Source of the DNA: Alligator mississippiensis
Taxonomy: Eukaryota > Chordata > Crocodylia > Alligatoridae
Direction of reading: 5' to 3'
NCBI RefSeq assembly: GCF_030867095.1
Contig: NC_081824.1
Location: forward strand, 48,022,882 to 48,086,881
DNA length: 64,000 nucleotides
In this document: positions 1-23,282 of the stretch, piece after piece
Layout of the letters: each line of letters starts with the position of its first letter
How positions within the stretch are numbered: position 1 is the first letter of the stretch
The notes under the pieces: model-generated
The model's input: the letters and a program-made list of their open reading frames with translations, nothing else
The model's database searches: none
What the model was told of the DNA's origin: nothing
Program-made: the position numbers and the translations under genes

Positions 1-200
1 TACAAATGGCACTTAAATAAAAATGCTGTGCATCAGTAAATCAGTATTAATTATCACCTTCCACCTGGGCAATTGTTGAGCCAAGAGCATGGTGAATATC
101 AGCGTAGGTAACCATGTCCTTCCTCATGAGCATATCCCAGCCTACTTAGGAGTCACATCACACTCAAAAGGTCGGCAGTAAAGTCCCTGAATGGGTAGCT
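1..200. other. Unassigned sequence at window edge
   Basis: No exon, repeat end or RNA gene recognised. It should lie in a CILK1 intron or in sequence bridging to the 3' exons. Confidence 0.4.
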
Positions 201-219
201 GCCTTAAGTTGTTTAGCCA

Positions 220-945
220 AAATGTCATAGGGTGCCAACTTCAAGGTGCTTAGAACTCCCACACTTACAATGGTATATGCCCCAGGAAAATGTTGCACTA
301 CTGTATGGTTCAGAAGTTGTCGCACTAAAAAGCTCAATGCTACTTAACAGTGCGCTGAGACTTGTAACAGGTTGTACAGTTTACATACAGATCTACTCCC
401 TGTACTCTTAGGCCTCAGACCAAGTGTTACAAGTCATACCCCAACATGATTACCCTAACACCATCGAGGCAAGAGATGGTGAAAATCACCTGTTCCATCA
501 ACTGAAGACTCAAACAGATGGAGGCTTAAGAGGCTTAAAAGTCATACAACATTTATATACGAAGCCCACAAGCTCCTGGAAGAGATAGGGGACGCTGAAC
601 CAAACCTATGGGCGGCAATGGAGTGGGCTGACTGCTGAGAAAGGTCAGACCTATTCCTACAGAATTTTAAACCAAATGAGTCCCCCATTGGGCACGACCT
701 TGACAGAGAGACCTGGGTCAAGCTAAACAGACTGAGATCTGGATATGGTCTCTTCAAAACAACACTGTACAAGATGAAAATCTTGGACAGCCCCATGTGT
801 GAATGCAGTGTCCAATAAACAGCACAGCACTTAATCAAAAGCTGCAATTTTTACAAATGCCCAAATGGGGCAGATGACGTGTGCGCATTGAGCGATAATA
901 CCAAACAGGGGCTCAGATTTGGAAGTCGTTGTCTGATGCAATACG
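220..945 (+). mobile_element. Decayed 3' end of a Jockey/I-like non-LTR retrotransposon
   Basis: Read across broken frames, this translates to hallmarks of the post-reverse-transcriptase region of Jockey/I-group LINEs. LNSALRLVTGC lies at about 331-375, then PIGHD near 690. KLNRLRSGYGLFKTT follows at 722-766, and a zinc-binding pattern C-x-C...H-x4-C (SPMCEC...QHLIKSC) at about 792-845. It has several stops and frame changes, so it is a fossil. It is unrelated in sequence to the CR1 that follows, because CR1 lacks this Cys/His tail. Confidence 0.6.
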
Positions 946-1038
946 AAAGAAAAAAAGAGAGCGAGCGAAGGTACATTCTAATTTTAGTCAGATTTTTCCC
1001 CCCCTTAACACTTTCATAAATCATGAAAATCATGCTAG

Positions 1039-2448
1039 TTGCAATCATCTAGCATTGATGACATAGAGCTAGGACTAGCGCCCAAGGTCAAAGATAATAA
1101 AAAGTCCTTTTTCAAATATATAGGGAGGATGAAGAAGGCACCGGGAAATGTGGGGCCCCTGCAAGATACACTGGGCAATCTGGTGGTTGCACCAGAGGAG
1201 AAGGCAGACCTCTTTAACAAATTCTTCACCTCCGTTTTCTTGTGCAGGGACCGGGACATCCCCACCGTGATTCAAGACAGACTCGAGGGGAATGCCTCAA
1301 GACCTAAGGTTGAGGAGGACCGGGTTAAAGTGCTTCTGGAGGGGCTGGACTTGTTCAAATCAGCAGGTCCACATGCTCTCCACCCCAGGGTGTTGAGGGA
1401 GCTAGCAGGGGTTATTGAAGGGCCCTTGGCATGGCTTTACAAGCGCTTGTGGTGCTTGGGCCAGGTACCAGATGATTGGAAGATAGCCAATGCGGTCCCC
1501 ATCTTTAAAAAAGGGAGGAGGGAGGACCCGGTCAACTATAGGCCCATCAGTCTTACCTCAATCCTGGGGAAACTCTTTGAGAAGATCATCAAGGAGCACA
1601 TCTGTGATGGGATGGCATTGGGGATGATGCTGAAGGGCAACCAGCACGATTTCATTAGAGGCAGGTCATGTCAGACCAACCTGATTGCCTTTTACGATCA
1701 GGTCACAAAAGCATTGGATGCAGGTGTCACCATGCATGTAGTCTTTCTGGACTTCAGCAAGGCCTTTGACACTGTCTCCCACCCCATCCTCATTAAAAAA
1801 CTAGGCGACTGTGGCATCGATGCCTACACAGTCAAATGGATTGCAAATTGGCTGAAGGGTCATACTCAGAGGGTGGTGTTGGACGGGTCATATTTGACCT
1901 GGGGGGAAGTGGGCAGCGGAGTCCCCCAGGGCTCGGTCCTTGGGCCCGCACTGTTCAATTTCTTTATCAGCGATTTAGATGATGGGGTGAAAAGCAACCT
2001 GTTTAAATTTGCTGATGACACCAACATTTGGGGTGAGGTGGGCACGTTAGTAGGGAGAGAAAGACTGCAGAAAGACCTGGATAGGTTGCAGGGGTGGGCT
2101 AACAAAAATAGGATGCGTTTCAATACTGACAAACGCAGGGTGCTGCACTTCGGCAGTAGTAACCAGCAGCACACTTATAAGATGGGAAACTCCCTTCTTG
2201 AGAGCACGGAGGCAGAAAGGGATCTTGAAGTCATCATTGACTCCAAGATGAACATGGGCCAACAATGCGAGGTCACGGTCGGCTGGGCTAACCGGACCTT
2301 ATCGTGCATCCGCAGGTGCCTCTCAAGTAGGTCCAAGGAGGTGATCCTCCCCCTCTACGCGACACTGGTCAGGCCACAGCTGGAGTACTGTGTCCAGTTC
2401 TGGGCACCCCACTTCAAGGGGGATGTGGACAATATTGAGAGGGTCTAG
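1039..2448 (+). pseudogene. CR1 ORF2 reverse-transcriptase remnant
   Basis: 469 codons open, but it lacks the endonuclease domain and ends early. It is not a host gene. The catalytic FADD aspartates are present, so decay is fairly mild. Confidence 0.85.
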
Positions 2449-2889
2449 AGGAGGGCCACCCACATGATCTGGGGACAGCAGGGCAGACCCTACAATGAGA
2501 GGCTACGGGACCTGAACCTGTTCAGCCTTCACAAGAGAAGGCTGAGGGGGGACCTGGTGATAAACTCACTAGGGGGGGACCAGAAGGGCTTGGGGGAAAC
2601 CTTGTTTCCCCTAGCACCCCCGGGATAACAAGGAATAACGGTCACAAAGTGTTGGAGAGTAGGTTTAGATTAGACATCCGTAGGAACTACTTCACAGTAA
2701 GGGCGGCTAGGATCTGGAACCAACTTCCAAGGGAAGTGGTGATGGCTCCTACCCTGGGGGTCTTTAAGAAGCGGCTTGATGCCTACCTGACTGGGGTCAA
2801 TTGAGTCCAGTTTTCCTCCTGCCCAGGCAGGGGGTCGGACTTGAAGATCTACAAGGTACCTTCCAACCCTACTTCTATGATTCTATGAT
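1040..2889 (+). mobile_element. CR1 LINE, 5'-truncated, with reverse-transcriptase frame
   Basis: An open frame of 469 codons (1039-2448) encodes much of the CR1 ORF2 reverse transcriptase. Visible motifs are [40 protein letters not shown], a variant [33 protein letters not shown] and the catalytic FADD. It stops at TAG 2446-2448 inside the conserved NIERVQRR block; the homology then continues, broken, to a 3' UTR. The 3' end is the standard CR1 tail: two copies of ATTCTATG-type repeats at 2872-2889. The endonuclease half and ORF1 are missing. It lies in antisense orientation to CILK1. Confidence 0.93.
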
Positions 2890-3720
2890 CTTTGCCCTGC
2901 TTACAAGGAAATTAAGTAGTTGTGAGTGAACAATAAAGCACTGGTTCATTGTTGCCTAGTGTTGCTTATCCAGGTGCAGTTTTTTACTCCCTAGATCCTA
3001 TTAACTGGAAGAAGTGTCCACTATCTCCTTGCCTCATAGGTTTTTACCACATTACATTCTTGTCTTACCTGGCTGCAAAGTTCCATTTGCTTATATAACT
3101 ATTTGTGCTAAATAATTTGAAAATATATTTTTGGATATTCTCATCTGTGAATTTCTCTCCCACTTCTATTTAATAATTTATCTCCCACATTATTCAACAC
3201 TTTGTGGATATGCTTTCTGTGAGAGACTGGATGCAAAATAACAATCCAGGCCTAGTCTTCATGAAGTCAAAGGAATTTTAACCTTAAGTTCTCTCTAGGT
3301 CCCCTGCCTGTTTATTTACTTAGGTCCATAACCTGTAAGGTAATGAATTCCCTCAACCCCACAGAGGTTGAGGAGCTCATTATTTGCAACAGAAGGTGTG
3401 ACTGCAGCATGAGTGGCCATACCTTAGAAAGCTTTAACCTAGGTAGCACAAATACCAATAGCAAGGAAGACACAGAGCCACAGACTTTAATATGTTTGAG
3501 CCTTTTGTATACATATCAAGGGCTCTGAACCCTAGCTCAAGGACTCTGTGGCCTATACAGCTATACACTGAGTGATATGTTATTCAGACTGTCTAGGTTA
3601 AGACTGTCCAGAGTAGATATTTTGCAGGGATAGAGTCCTAGCTGTCATAAAAAGATGTGGGGAAAAAAGGAAAGAGTGATGAACAGTCACCAGGTGCTGA
3701 TAAACAAAATGAAAACCAAC
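2890..3720. other. CILK1 intron, no feature recognised
   Basis: AT-rich intron 3' of CILK1 coding exon 7. I searched the minus strand for the next exon (family sequence beginning ALRYPYFQ) and did not find it. Confidence 0.5.
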
Positions 3721-16033
<12,313 letters not shown>

Positions 16034-17248
16034 GATGTGGATCCTTTAGCTGCAAATTCATTTCAGTCCTTTGGATACACTTCCCTGTGTTCCTCCTCTG
16101 AGTGTAACCAGTTCTTTCTGTGGCAGCATAAATACAGAGCACTCAGGACCCCATGAAAAGCTGCAAGAATCATGTTTTCAAGGCTTAGCCTTTGGTCTGG
16201 AAGCACAGAACACAGTCCATTTGAGTTGTGTATTCTTCTGAGGTCATTTGTTTGAAGTCTCTTTCTTCTTGAAGACATTCGTGAACACAAAGTGGGTTCT
16301 TCACTTAGTTATCTACTGATAAAGGGCCAGATAGTACCTGGCTTGAAATGGGTGTGGGCAGAGGAGGGCTCTCACTCCTTAGTCCATTCCCCTCTCTTTC
16401 TACCCAGAAGCCAGCTGCAATTGCAGGGTCACCACTTCACAGCAGTCTTGCTAAGAGCTGAAATGGATGGCCATAGGTGATACTACAATTACTAAGGCTC
16501 AGTGAGTTCTTGTGGGCTGAGAAAAGAAGTGCCACACCAAAAAGACTGAACACCTCTAAAATGGCAAGGCTTTTTCTCTAGCAAAGACAACCAACCAGGA
16601 GTCTGTCTGATAAATCTTTCCCTAACTTCTCAAACTGTCTTTTCATGTCAGAGGTACAGCCTTATATATATTCACAAGAGAAAAAAAAAATCAGTAGACA
16701 AAGAACAAGATGCCACAAAATAGGTAGGGTCAAATTTATCCAGGGGTGGTTACACTATGGATGCCTGTGGCTATAGAAATACTTTACATATCCAGATTAA
16801 CTGACAGACCCATTGTCCTGACACAGCGTGAATGGCAGAATCGCTGAAAAGATAGAATATCTTGCCTAGTCCAACTTCTCCCAATGTTATATTAGATACT
16901 AAATGTTTAGATTTAGTTATAAAGGAATAACTATAACCTACACCATGAAAATTAGCCATCCTCTTCAAATAAACTTGAGCAGAACATCTGTAATATTGAC
17001 TGCATTTATGACGGTCTTCGTTGCAATTACAATCGGCTCTATGCTTTCTTACGCCCTGGATAATGTCTTTTGTCATTTGTGTATTGTGTGTTAATTCAGC
17101 TGAACATCAGCAGTTTTAAATCTTTGTTCCCTTTGCTGTCCTACCTGGGATAACCAAATGACTATTATAGTGATGGTGAGAACAGCAACTCAACCTCCTG
17201 TGTTTCTTCATTTAGCAATAACAGCCCATGTTGTTCAACTTTGTCATG
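16034..17248. other. CILK1 5' UTR and start of the leader intron
   Basis: Upstream of the CILK1 ATG. 5' UTR sequence continues for an unknown length. An upstream frame (16290-16063, minus) is probably meaningless. Beyond about 16.2 kb nothing is recognised. Confidence 0.4.
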
Positions 17249-17256
17249 GTCATCAA

Positions 17257-17657
17257 CAAGGATCCAGGTTCTCTCCGATTTAAAAAAAAAAAATCCCCAA
17301 ATTTCGATTTAAAAAAAGTAACCCCAAATCCACATTTTTCCATGATTAAAATGAAACACCACTTTATATATATATATATTATTTGTTCAGCAACTGTCAA
17401 CTGAAAAGCTGTCAAGATAATTTATCAGCCCGCCCCCCCCACACAAAATATGCTCGTCTGCCCTTTTAGATAAAAAGTGAAAATATTCATTATATTCCAC
17501 TCACATAGTTTATGGGTTATACTAAAGGAGTGGGATAATCAAAAATCTATATATTAGTGGTGTTTCATTTTAATCACAGAAAAATGTGGATTTGGGGTTA
17601 CTTTTCTTAATTTGAAATTTGGGGATTTTTTTAAATCAGATAAAACCCAGATCCCTG
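17257..17657. mobile_element. hAT-like element with long inverted arms and foreign centre
   Basis: The terminal inverted repeats CAAGGATCCAGGTT and CAGGGATCTGGGTT extend into 110-bp complementary arms (17257-17372 and 17551-17657). It is flanked by an 8-bp duplication, gtcatcaa at 17249-17256 and gtcatcag at 17658-17665, differing at one base. The centre (17406-17539) is shared with 25589-25718 in opposite orientation. The family is the same as the element at 31742-32471 (shared GGTTTTCTCCGATT-like end). Confidence 0.85.
17406..17539 (+). repeat. 134-bp module shared with 25589-25718 (inverted)
   Basis: Over about 130 bp, this sequence and the complement of 25589-25718 differ at only about ten sites. 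It runs from AAGCTGTCAAGATAATTTAT to GGAGTGGGATAAT. In this copy it fills the middle of the hAT element. Confidence 0.9.
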
Positions 17658-17665
17658 GTCATCAG

Positions 17666-18388
17666 TAAATAGGCCCACTGATGTTCATGCCAACATAACC
17701 ATTAAGCATGTTACTTATAACAAATGATAAAGGTGTCAGACAAACAGTTCCCTTTCCCTTTTTCAGTAATGAAACACTGCCTGAAACAGATGCTTCTGCA
17801 TCCCTACCTGATCCACTGATGCACTCAGGTGGGAAAAATACCAGGAAGGCTGATGCACTCAGGTGGGAAAAATACCAGGAAGTCTATGATATGTTAAGGC
17901 TATTTTTGTCAGTTTATGGAGGAGAGAGAGAAACTATCACCAGCTATAAGAGAAGACTTGTACTCTCTCGTTCAGCAGAACTTGCCTCGGAACCACATTT
18001 TGCTGAACAATTTTACAGAAGCTCCCCTACAAAAAAGTTTACCCTTAAAAATTGAAGTCAAATACAAGCAATATGGACAATTTTCACAGCATAAAAATGG
18101 TTCCAGTAGGTGTGAGTTGCTCACTTATCTCATTTACATTTCCTTTAGCAGTGAAAATATCAATTTAAATGCCAACTCACATTTCATTCAAGAAAAGATT
18201 AGCAAATATGCATATCCTACAATCCTTTCTCCTGATAAAGACTGGAAATTTTACATACTAGTAATTAAAACAAAAAAAGCTACCACCAGAGGGACTAATG
18301 ATTGCATTATTCAATGCATTTAATTAAAAAATTATAGATAGTAAATCAGATTAAACTACCATATAATTTCCAGCCAGCTATACATATA
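17666..18388. other. Unassigned stretch with a small tandem duplication
   Basis: CILK1 leader intron. It holds only the 34-bp duplication at 17818-17885. Two overlapping plus-strand frames (17708-18055 and 17916-18323) are open but resemble nothing. Confidence 0.45.
17818..17885. repeat. 34-bp tandem duplication, two copies
   Basis: The unit beginning gatgcactcaggtgggaaaa occurs twice head to tail (17818-17851, 17852-17885), with one difference. It looks recent. Confidence 0.9.
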
Positions 18389-18713
18389 CTAGTGAATAGC
18401 CCATCAAGAATGATGGGGTGGGGGGAAGCTTGCCCCGCCATCCGCTCCGTCCCCATCTGCCACCACCCTGCGCTGCTGCTGCCTCCAACACCGCTGGCTT
18501 CATCCCCCCCAGCCCTGCTCCTCAGAGGTGGCGGACCATCACCATTACGGTGGGAATGGAGCAGGGCTGGCCTTGCCCCCCGCTCCGTCCCCTCTGTCCC
18601 TGACATCATGGTGGCACTCCATACTCTGATTAGTTGTTTCACTAACCAAACAGAATGCTCCAAGAGTGTTATGGACGGACAGACAGACATACTAAGCCCT
18701 TTATTATATAAGA
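18389..18713 (-). mobile_element. Helitron-like nonautonomous element
   Basis: Read on the minus strand, it starts TCTTATATAATAAAGGGCTT. It ends with a 7-bp-stem hairpin (CCCATCA, loop TTCT, TGATGGG; 18400-18417), then about 7 nt and CTAG, followed by T. The TC start, the AT-rich 5' terminus, the 3' hairpin and the CTAG|T end are all Helitron hallmarks; only the expected A before TC is missing. The interior (18420-18605) is GC-rich and unlike the ends. Confidence 0.75.
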
Positions 18714-19195
18714 ATACTGCAGAATACCTACACAAATATGCTGCAGGGACCTCAACAGAAACTGGGTCTGCTCTATTTGCCAGCTTGTTATGGACAGTTC
18801 AAAGCCATGTCTATATCAGTTTATGAGGCTTCAAAGAACAATTTTCTTTTTGGTCTCTTTTGCACTTGCCTAAGCATGGCATTAGGTACCTAACTTTAGG
18901 CATTCACATGTGCAAACTCTGATTGTACCACTTACTTGTACAAGTATAACAAAGAGTTGTGGCAGTACTCTAACTCTGGAATTCCAGTGTCTCAGACGCT
19001 GATCTCTCAATATCCAGGTCAAACGACTAAGAAAACTCCTAGCTCTTTCTACAAATGTAATAAATGCAATAAATATTAAGTATGGCTTGAGAGATGACTT
19101 TCTACTATAACACTGGACAGAAATATAGCTTGAAGCTGGTGGGCCTCATGGAGCTCCTAGCAGGTGTCTTTCTCATGGAGGGTTTTGATGTAGTA
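18714..19195. other. Unassigned leader-intron sequence
   Basis: No feature recognised. Confidence 0.45.
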
Positions 19196-19351
19196 CAGTA
19201 AACTGGTTAATTCATGACTCTAAAGGAAAGACAAATAAAGGTGAATTATCCAGTAGTGTCCAATTACTGGTTGGGGGATAATGGGAGTCAGACCAACAAT
19301 GAATTCGCCACAGTGCCCAATTATCCAATAGATTAATTTACCAGTTTCCTG
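19196..19351. mobile_element. pogo/Tigger-like MITE
   Basis: Ends CAGTAAACTGGTTAATTC and, on the complement, CAGGAAACTGGTAAATTAAT, flanked on both sides by TA (19194-19195 and 19352-19353), the expected Tc1/mariner-pogo target duplication. 156 bp with no coding capacity. Confidence 0.65.
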
Positions 19352-19679
19352 TAATTACTTGGATGCAAGCTGAGACCTCATGCTGCATCCAGCCTCCGCT
19401 GGGTATCATTTAGCTAAATGTGCTCATGGTCCTTCCCTCCAAAAGTATCTTCAAGTGAAGAGTGGAAGAGCTGTACTACTTTCCACTTGGGTCTGAAGGG
19501 ATTTCAAGGGAGTATACCCAGAAGATTTATAATTACAGCAACAGCTTCCCATCCCATGGCAGCCTTCCTTGTTCTGCCATGGAGGAAATCTAAAAGCACT
19601 GAAACAGATACTCACACATTAGAAATAATACTCCTCCCTCATATATAACTGCAGGGAAGGAAGGAACGCTGGGACCCAA

Positions 19680-20348
19680 ATCTGCCGATAAGAATCGGGG
19701 GGTTTCAGTGAGCCATAAAGTTGAATATGTGCCAAAAGTGTGGTCTTGTTGCAAAAAAAGCCAACATATGGGATCGTATTAAGAGGAGTGTCATTTGCAA
19801 ATCAAAGAAAGTGATTCTCCTGCTCTATTCAGCACTGGTGAAGCCTCGCCTGGAGTACTGTGTCCAGTTTTAGGTCCCACATTTCAAGCAGGATAGGGAC
19901 AGACTGAACAGAATCTAACAAGGTGACAAAAATTATTAGAGGCCTGGGAAACATGAGGAAAGGCTGAAAGAACTAGGGTAATTTGTTGGGAGAAGAGAAG
20001 ACTAGGGGGTGATTTGATAACAGTCTTCACATAGCTGAAGCAAGATTATAGAGAGGATGGAGATGGGCTTTTCTCTTTGGCTACAAAGGATAGGACTCAG
20101 AGCAATAGTCTCAAACCACAGCAGAGGAAATTTAGGCTGGAAATGAGCAAGACCTGTCTTACTATGAGAGGGGGTAAGTATTGCAACAGGCTGCCTAACA
20201 AGGTTGTGGAATATTCATCCCTCGAAATTTTAAGAGCAGGTTTGACAGGAACATAACTGGGGTGGTTTAAATCAGGGATGACCTTGCCCTGAGCTAGATT
20301 ACCTCATGAAGTCCCTTCCAGCCCTAATTTCCTGTAATCCTATGATTC
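19680..20348 (+). mobile_element. Old CR1/L3-type LINE 3' fragment
   Basis: Degenerate copy covering the ORF2 C-terminus and 3' UTR. Recognisable blocks are LLYSALVKPRLEYCVQF (19818-19868) and 'aggctgcctaacaaggttgtggaat'. 'gccctgagctagatta...gtcccttccagcccta' follows, then a 'cctatgattcc' tail. Much more diverged than the CR1 copies at 1.0 and 9.6 kb. Confidence 0.8.
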
Positions 20349-21002
20349 CTATTTCCTTTATGTTCTGTTATGCCCATAAGGAGTTGACAATATCCCTATA
20401 AACCTCTTTCAGTTACAGAGAAGGAATTAGTTATAACATTTCAAAAACTAAGGTCAGAAAATTGAGAAATCCTGATAGAAAAACTCCCATTTAATGGAGC
20501 ACGTGGCAGTAATTTTCTGCAGGCCAGTTTGAGGTAACCTGAAGTCCACTGGAGTTCTGGGTACTTAGCATCTTTGGGGTGGGGGTGGGGGAGTAGGGGA
20601 AGAATCAAGCACAAGGGGATCAAGTTGGGCAACTAATAACTGGAACTATAATTGACTAACAATTTCAAAAATATCCACCAGTGGTTTTAACATGGAGACA
20701 GATATACACACTGCAGGGTCACTGGGTAGATGAATACAAAAGGTGTTGGTTTGAGGATTTTAATCTTTGCTGCTAACATCATTTTAGTCTTCATGAAGGG
20801 AAAAAATATAAATCAACTAACCCAATGTCTACATTGATTTAAGAAAAATTGTATTGATTTTAGTTATTGATAAGGAATTATTGAAATATTTATAGTACAT
20901 TTCCCTTTCACCATTTAAATCCTTTTTTACCTTTTTAGTTTTCTCTTCTTGAACTAAGAGAAGACTCTAAGCATCCCTCCAGGATGTCTCACCACAAGTA
21001 AT
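20349..21002. other. Unassigned leader-intron sequence
   Basis: AT-rich apart from a short G-rich tract near 20575-20600. Nothing recognised. Confidence 0.45.
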
Positions 21003-22016
21003 TAGAGGTGCACCAATACACTGGTCCAACATCAGATTGGCACACATATAAATAAAATTGACTGTATTGGAAATCGGCACGATGCAGCTGATAATTTGGC
21101 CAATAAATGCCCATGTGTGCAGGTTGCCACAGCACAGCACACAGGTGGCAAAGAGCAGAGCCTGGCAGCATGGAGAGCTGCGTGCAGCTGATAGGTCCAT
21201 TGTGGTGAAAAGGAAGTGGGGAGGGAAGGAGCATGGGAGGGAAGATCAATGCCACCCGTGGTGAGGGAGGGAGTGGGAATGGGCAGATGCTGCCGAGTCG
21301 GGGCAGGGTGCAGGACAGAGTGTGGCTTGTTTGGAGGGTGCGGCTCCCGCCACTGCTTACACCCCAGGAGGGCTTGTGGGGAGGAGGGGGCAGGCTATGT
21401 GTCCTTGGATCTGTGTGGGGCGGGGGAGGTGGGCTGCAGCTGTGGGCTGGAGCCAGGGCTGTGCTGGGCTCTTCTCAGCGGGGATTTGGCTTGGGGCAGG
21501 TAGCGCTGGGAGTGAGGCATGGGGGGGGGGGCTGCAGCCACCCCAAATTTTGCCATAGCTCCCCCTCCCAGTGCTGCCACCGACTGCCCTGAGCCCAGCC
21601 TCCGCTGAGAAAAGCCCGATGCAGCCCCAGCTTCAGGCCACAGCTGCAGCCTGCCTGCCCTGCCCGGTACAGATCTGGGGGCACACTCTCCATCCCACCC
21701 CCCCGTGCCATGCTGGGGTACAACCAGCGGCAGCAGCCGCCCCTTTCCCCCACTCTCCCCAGACAAGCCGTGGCACTGTCCCATGCCCTGCCTGGGCAGT
21801 CTGCTTCTACCCCACTCTCTACCTCCCTCACCACAGGGGGTGTTGATCTGCCCTCCACCCCCCCCCCCAAGCCCCTTCTCTCCCACCCCCATCCACCACA
21901 ATGGACTTATCAGCTGCATGCAGCTGTATCAGAAATCAGATTAGTAATGGCCATTATGCCTCCTTAAAAATCAGCTATTGGTATCAGCCCCCAAAATCTC
22001 TATCAGTGCACCCCTA
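21003..22016. mobile_element. hAT-like fold-back element, full-length palindrome, GC-rich
   Basis: Terminal inverted repeats TAGAGGTGCACCAATA and, on the complement, TAGGGGTGCACTGATA, with an exact 8-bp duplication caagtaat (20995-21002 and 22017-22024). The whole element folds back on itself. Paired landmarks are CAGCTGATAGGTCCATTGTG (21186) with its partner near 21900, GTGGTGAGGGAGG with its partner near 21825, and GGGCTGCAGCTGTGG (21429) with its partner near 21640. The fold axis is at about 21510-21540. Several 70-170-codon frames inside are by-products of GC richness. Confidence 0.9.
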
Positions 22017-22024
22017 CAAGTAAT

Positions 22025-23094
22025 GTCATCCTGAAGTCACTGCAACCTGGCAAAGCAAAAGGGTATGTCTATAGTGAGCAGCCAGCAGGATAAGACCCTA
22101 ACTGCTTTCACATTTTCTTAGTCATATTCACTGGTTCTCATGCAGGAAAGATAAACTTCATGGGATTTTATTTTTGGCTTGTAATTAAACAAAAAAAAAA
22201 GTTCTCACTGTAATTAAAATAAATTACTTAAAGTTTTTATTTAAGCTTTACAGAGGTTTCTTTAAAACAACCGCACTCCCCAACTAAAAGTCTGGCCTAA
22301 GTCAATTGGAAGAGTCCCTTTAATAATTGAGCAGCATTTTGAAGATGTACACTCCTCTGTAGATCTTAACTATGTTATTAAAAGGCATTGTGAACTTAAA
22401 TTTAAGCTTGAATAATTATCTGAAATAATATACAGGCAAATAAACACCCTCTCTGATATCTGAAAGAATGCATTACCTCCATGAAAATTTCACAGTGAAA
22501 CTGACTAGAAACAAAAGTGAAACTAACATTTTTGAGGTTCATTGTTCGATTTTATACATTTCTCAGGTCTGACAAACAGCATTGATAAATTCAACATTCT
22601 TTCAAAAGCAATAATCTCAGGTGGTAGGAGTAATATGTATAAAGAAATGTGTTCTTTACATCATTCTGTTTTTAAGACTACATTATCCTTTAAGGTAAGC
22701 TACTGTCACTGTGTATACAGTCCTTTTCAGCTATAAATATGGAAAACATTGAACAAACCAGTGGGGAAAAAAAACCAATTCAGAATTAAAAGCTTTCAGA
22801 CACTGATAAAGTTGCCAAAGTATGAGTCCGTATCTCTGAGCTTATTTGTATGGTTTTCAGATAACAATGTTAGCTACAATACAAAAAGCAACTACAAGAT
22901 TTTTTTCCTTAAAAAAACATATGCAATCATTATTTCAGAGCCCTACCCTGCAAGCATCTGTGCCCACAAATAATCCCATCAAAATCACTGACCTGGATGA
23001 AGGACTACTTACACATATAACTGACATAACTGTCACATAACTGACTCCCCAGCCCAGCCCAGCCCAGCCCACAAAAGTTGGTTTACTTTTCATT
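22025..23094. other. Unassigned leader-intron sequence
   Basis: AT-rich. The only distinct item is a (CCCAG)n run at about 23050-23070. Confidence 0.45.
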
Positions 23095-23282
23095 CCATCC
23101 AGGAAGAGCACACAGCAACTGCTGCAGCTTCCTCAGCCTGACGAAGGGTTTTTGAACCCGAAAGCTTGCTTAATAACTATTCTCCAACCATTTGGGTTGG
23201 TCTAATAAAAGATATCAAATTCACCCAAGGAACCTTGTCTGCCTATATCCTTAGACCAACACGGCTACAACTTAAACCCCTA
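23095..23282 (+). repeat. Reptile interspersed repeat tail (Penelope- or SINE-like)
   Basis: Contains 'cctgacgaagggttt', 'cccgaaagcttgctta', 'ggttggtctaataaaagata' and 'agaccaacacggctacaac'. This wording recurs in many sauropsid genomes. I recognise the pattern but am unsure of the class; a Penelope-like 3' end is my first guess. Confidence 0.45.

Noticed and set aside
1039-2448. CR1 open frame as a possible host gene
   Set aside because: Clear LINE reverse transcriptase with the CR1 tail; truncated at both ends.
16063-16290. 75-codon upstream frame before the CILK1 start
   Set aside because: It could be a uORF if this stretch is in the leader, but the leader boundary is unknown and the peptide shows nothing conserved that I recognise.
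21395-21919. 174- and 131-codon minus-strand frames, and several plus-strand ones
   Set aside because: They lie in the GC-rich fold-back hAT element; the mirrored arms produce mirrored frames. There is no transposase signature.
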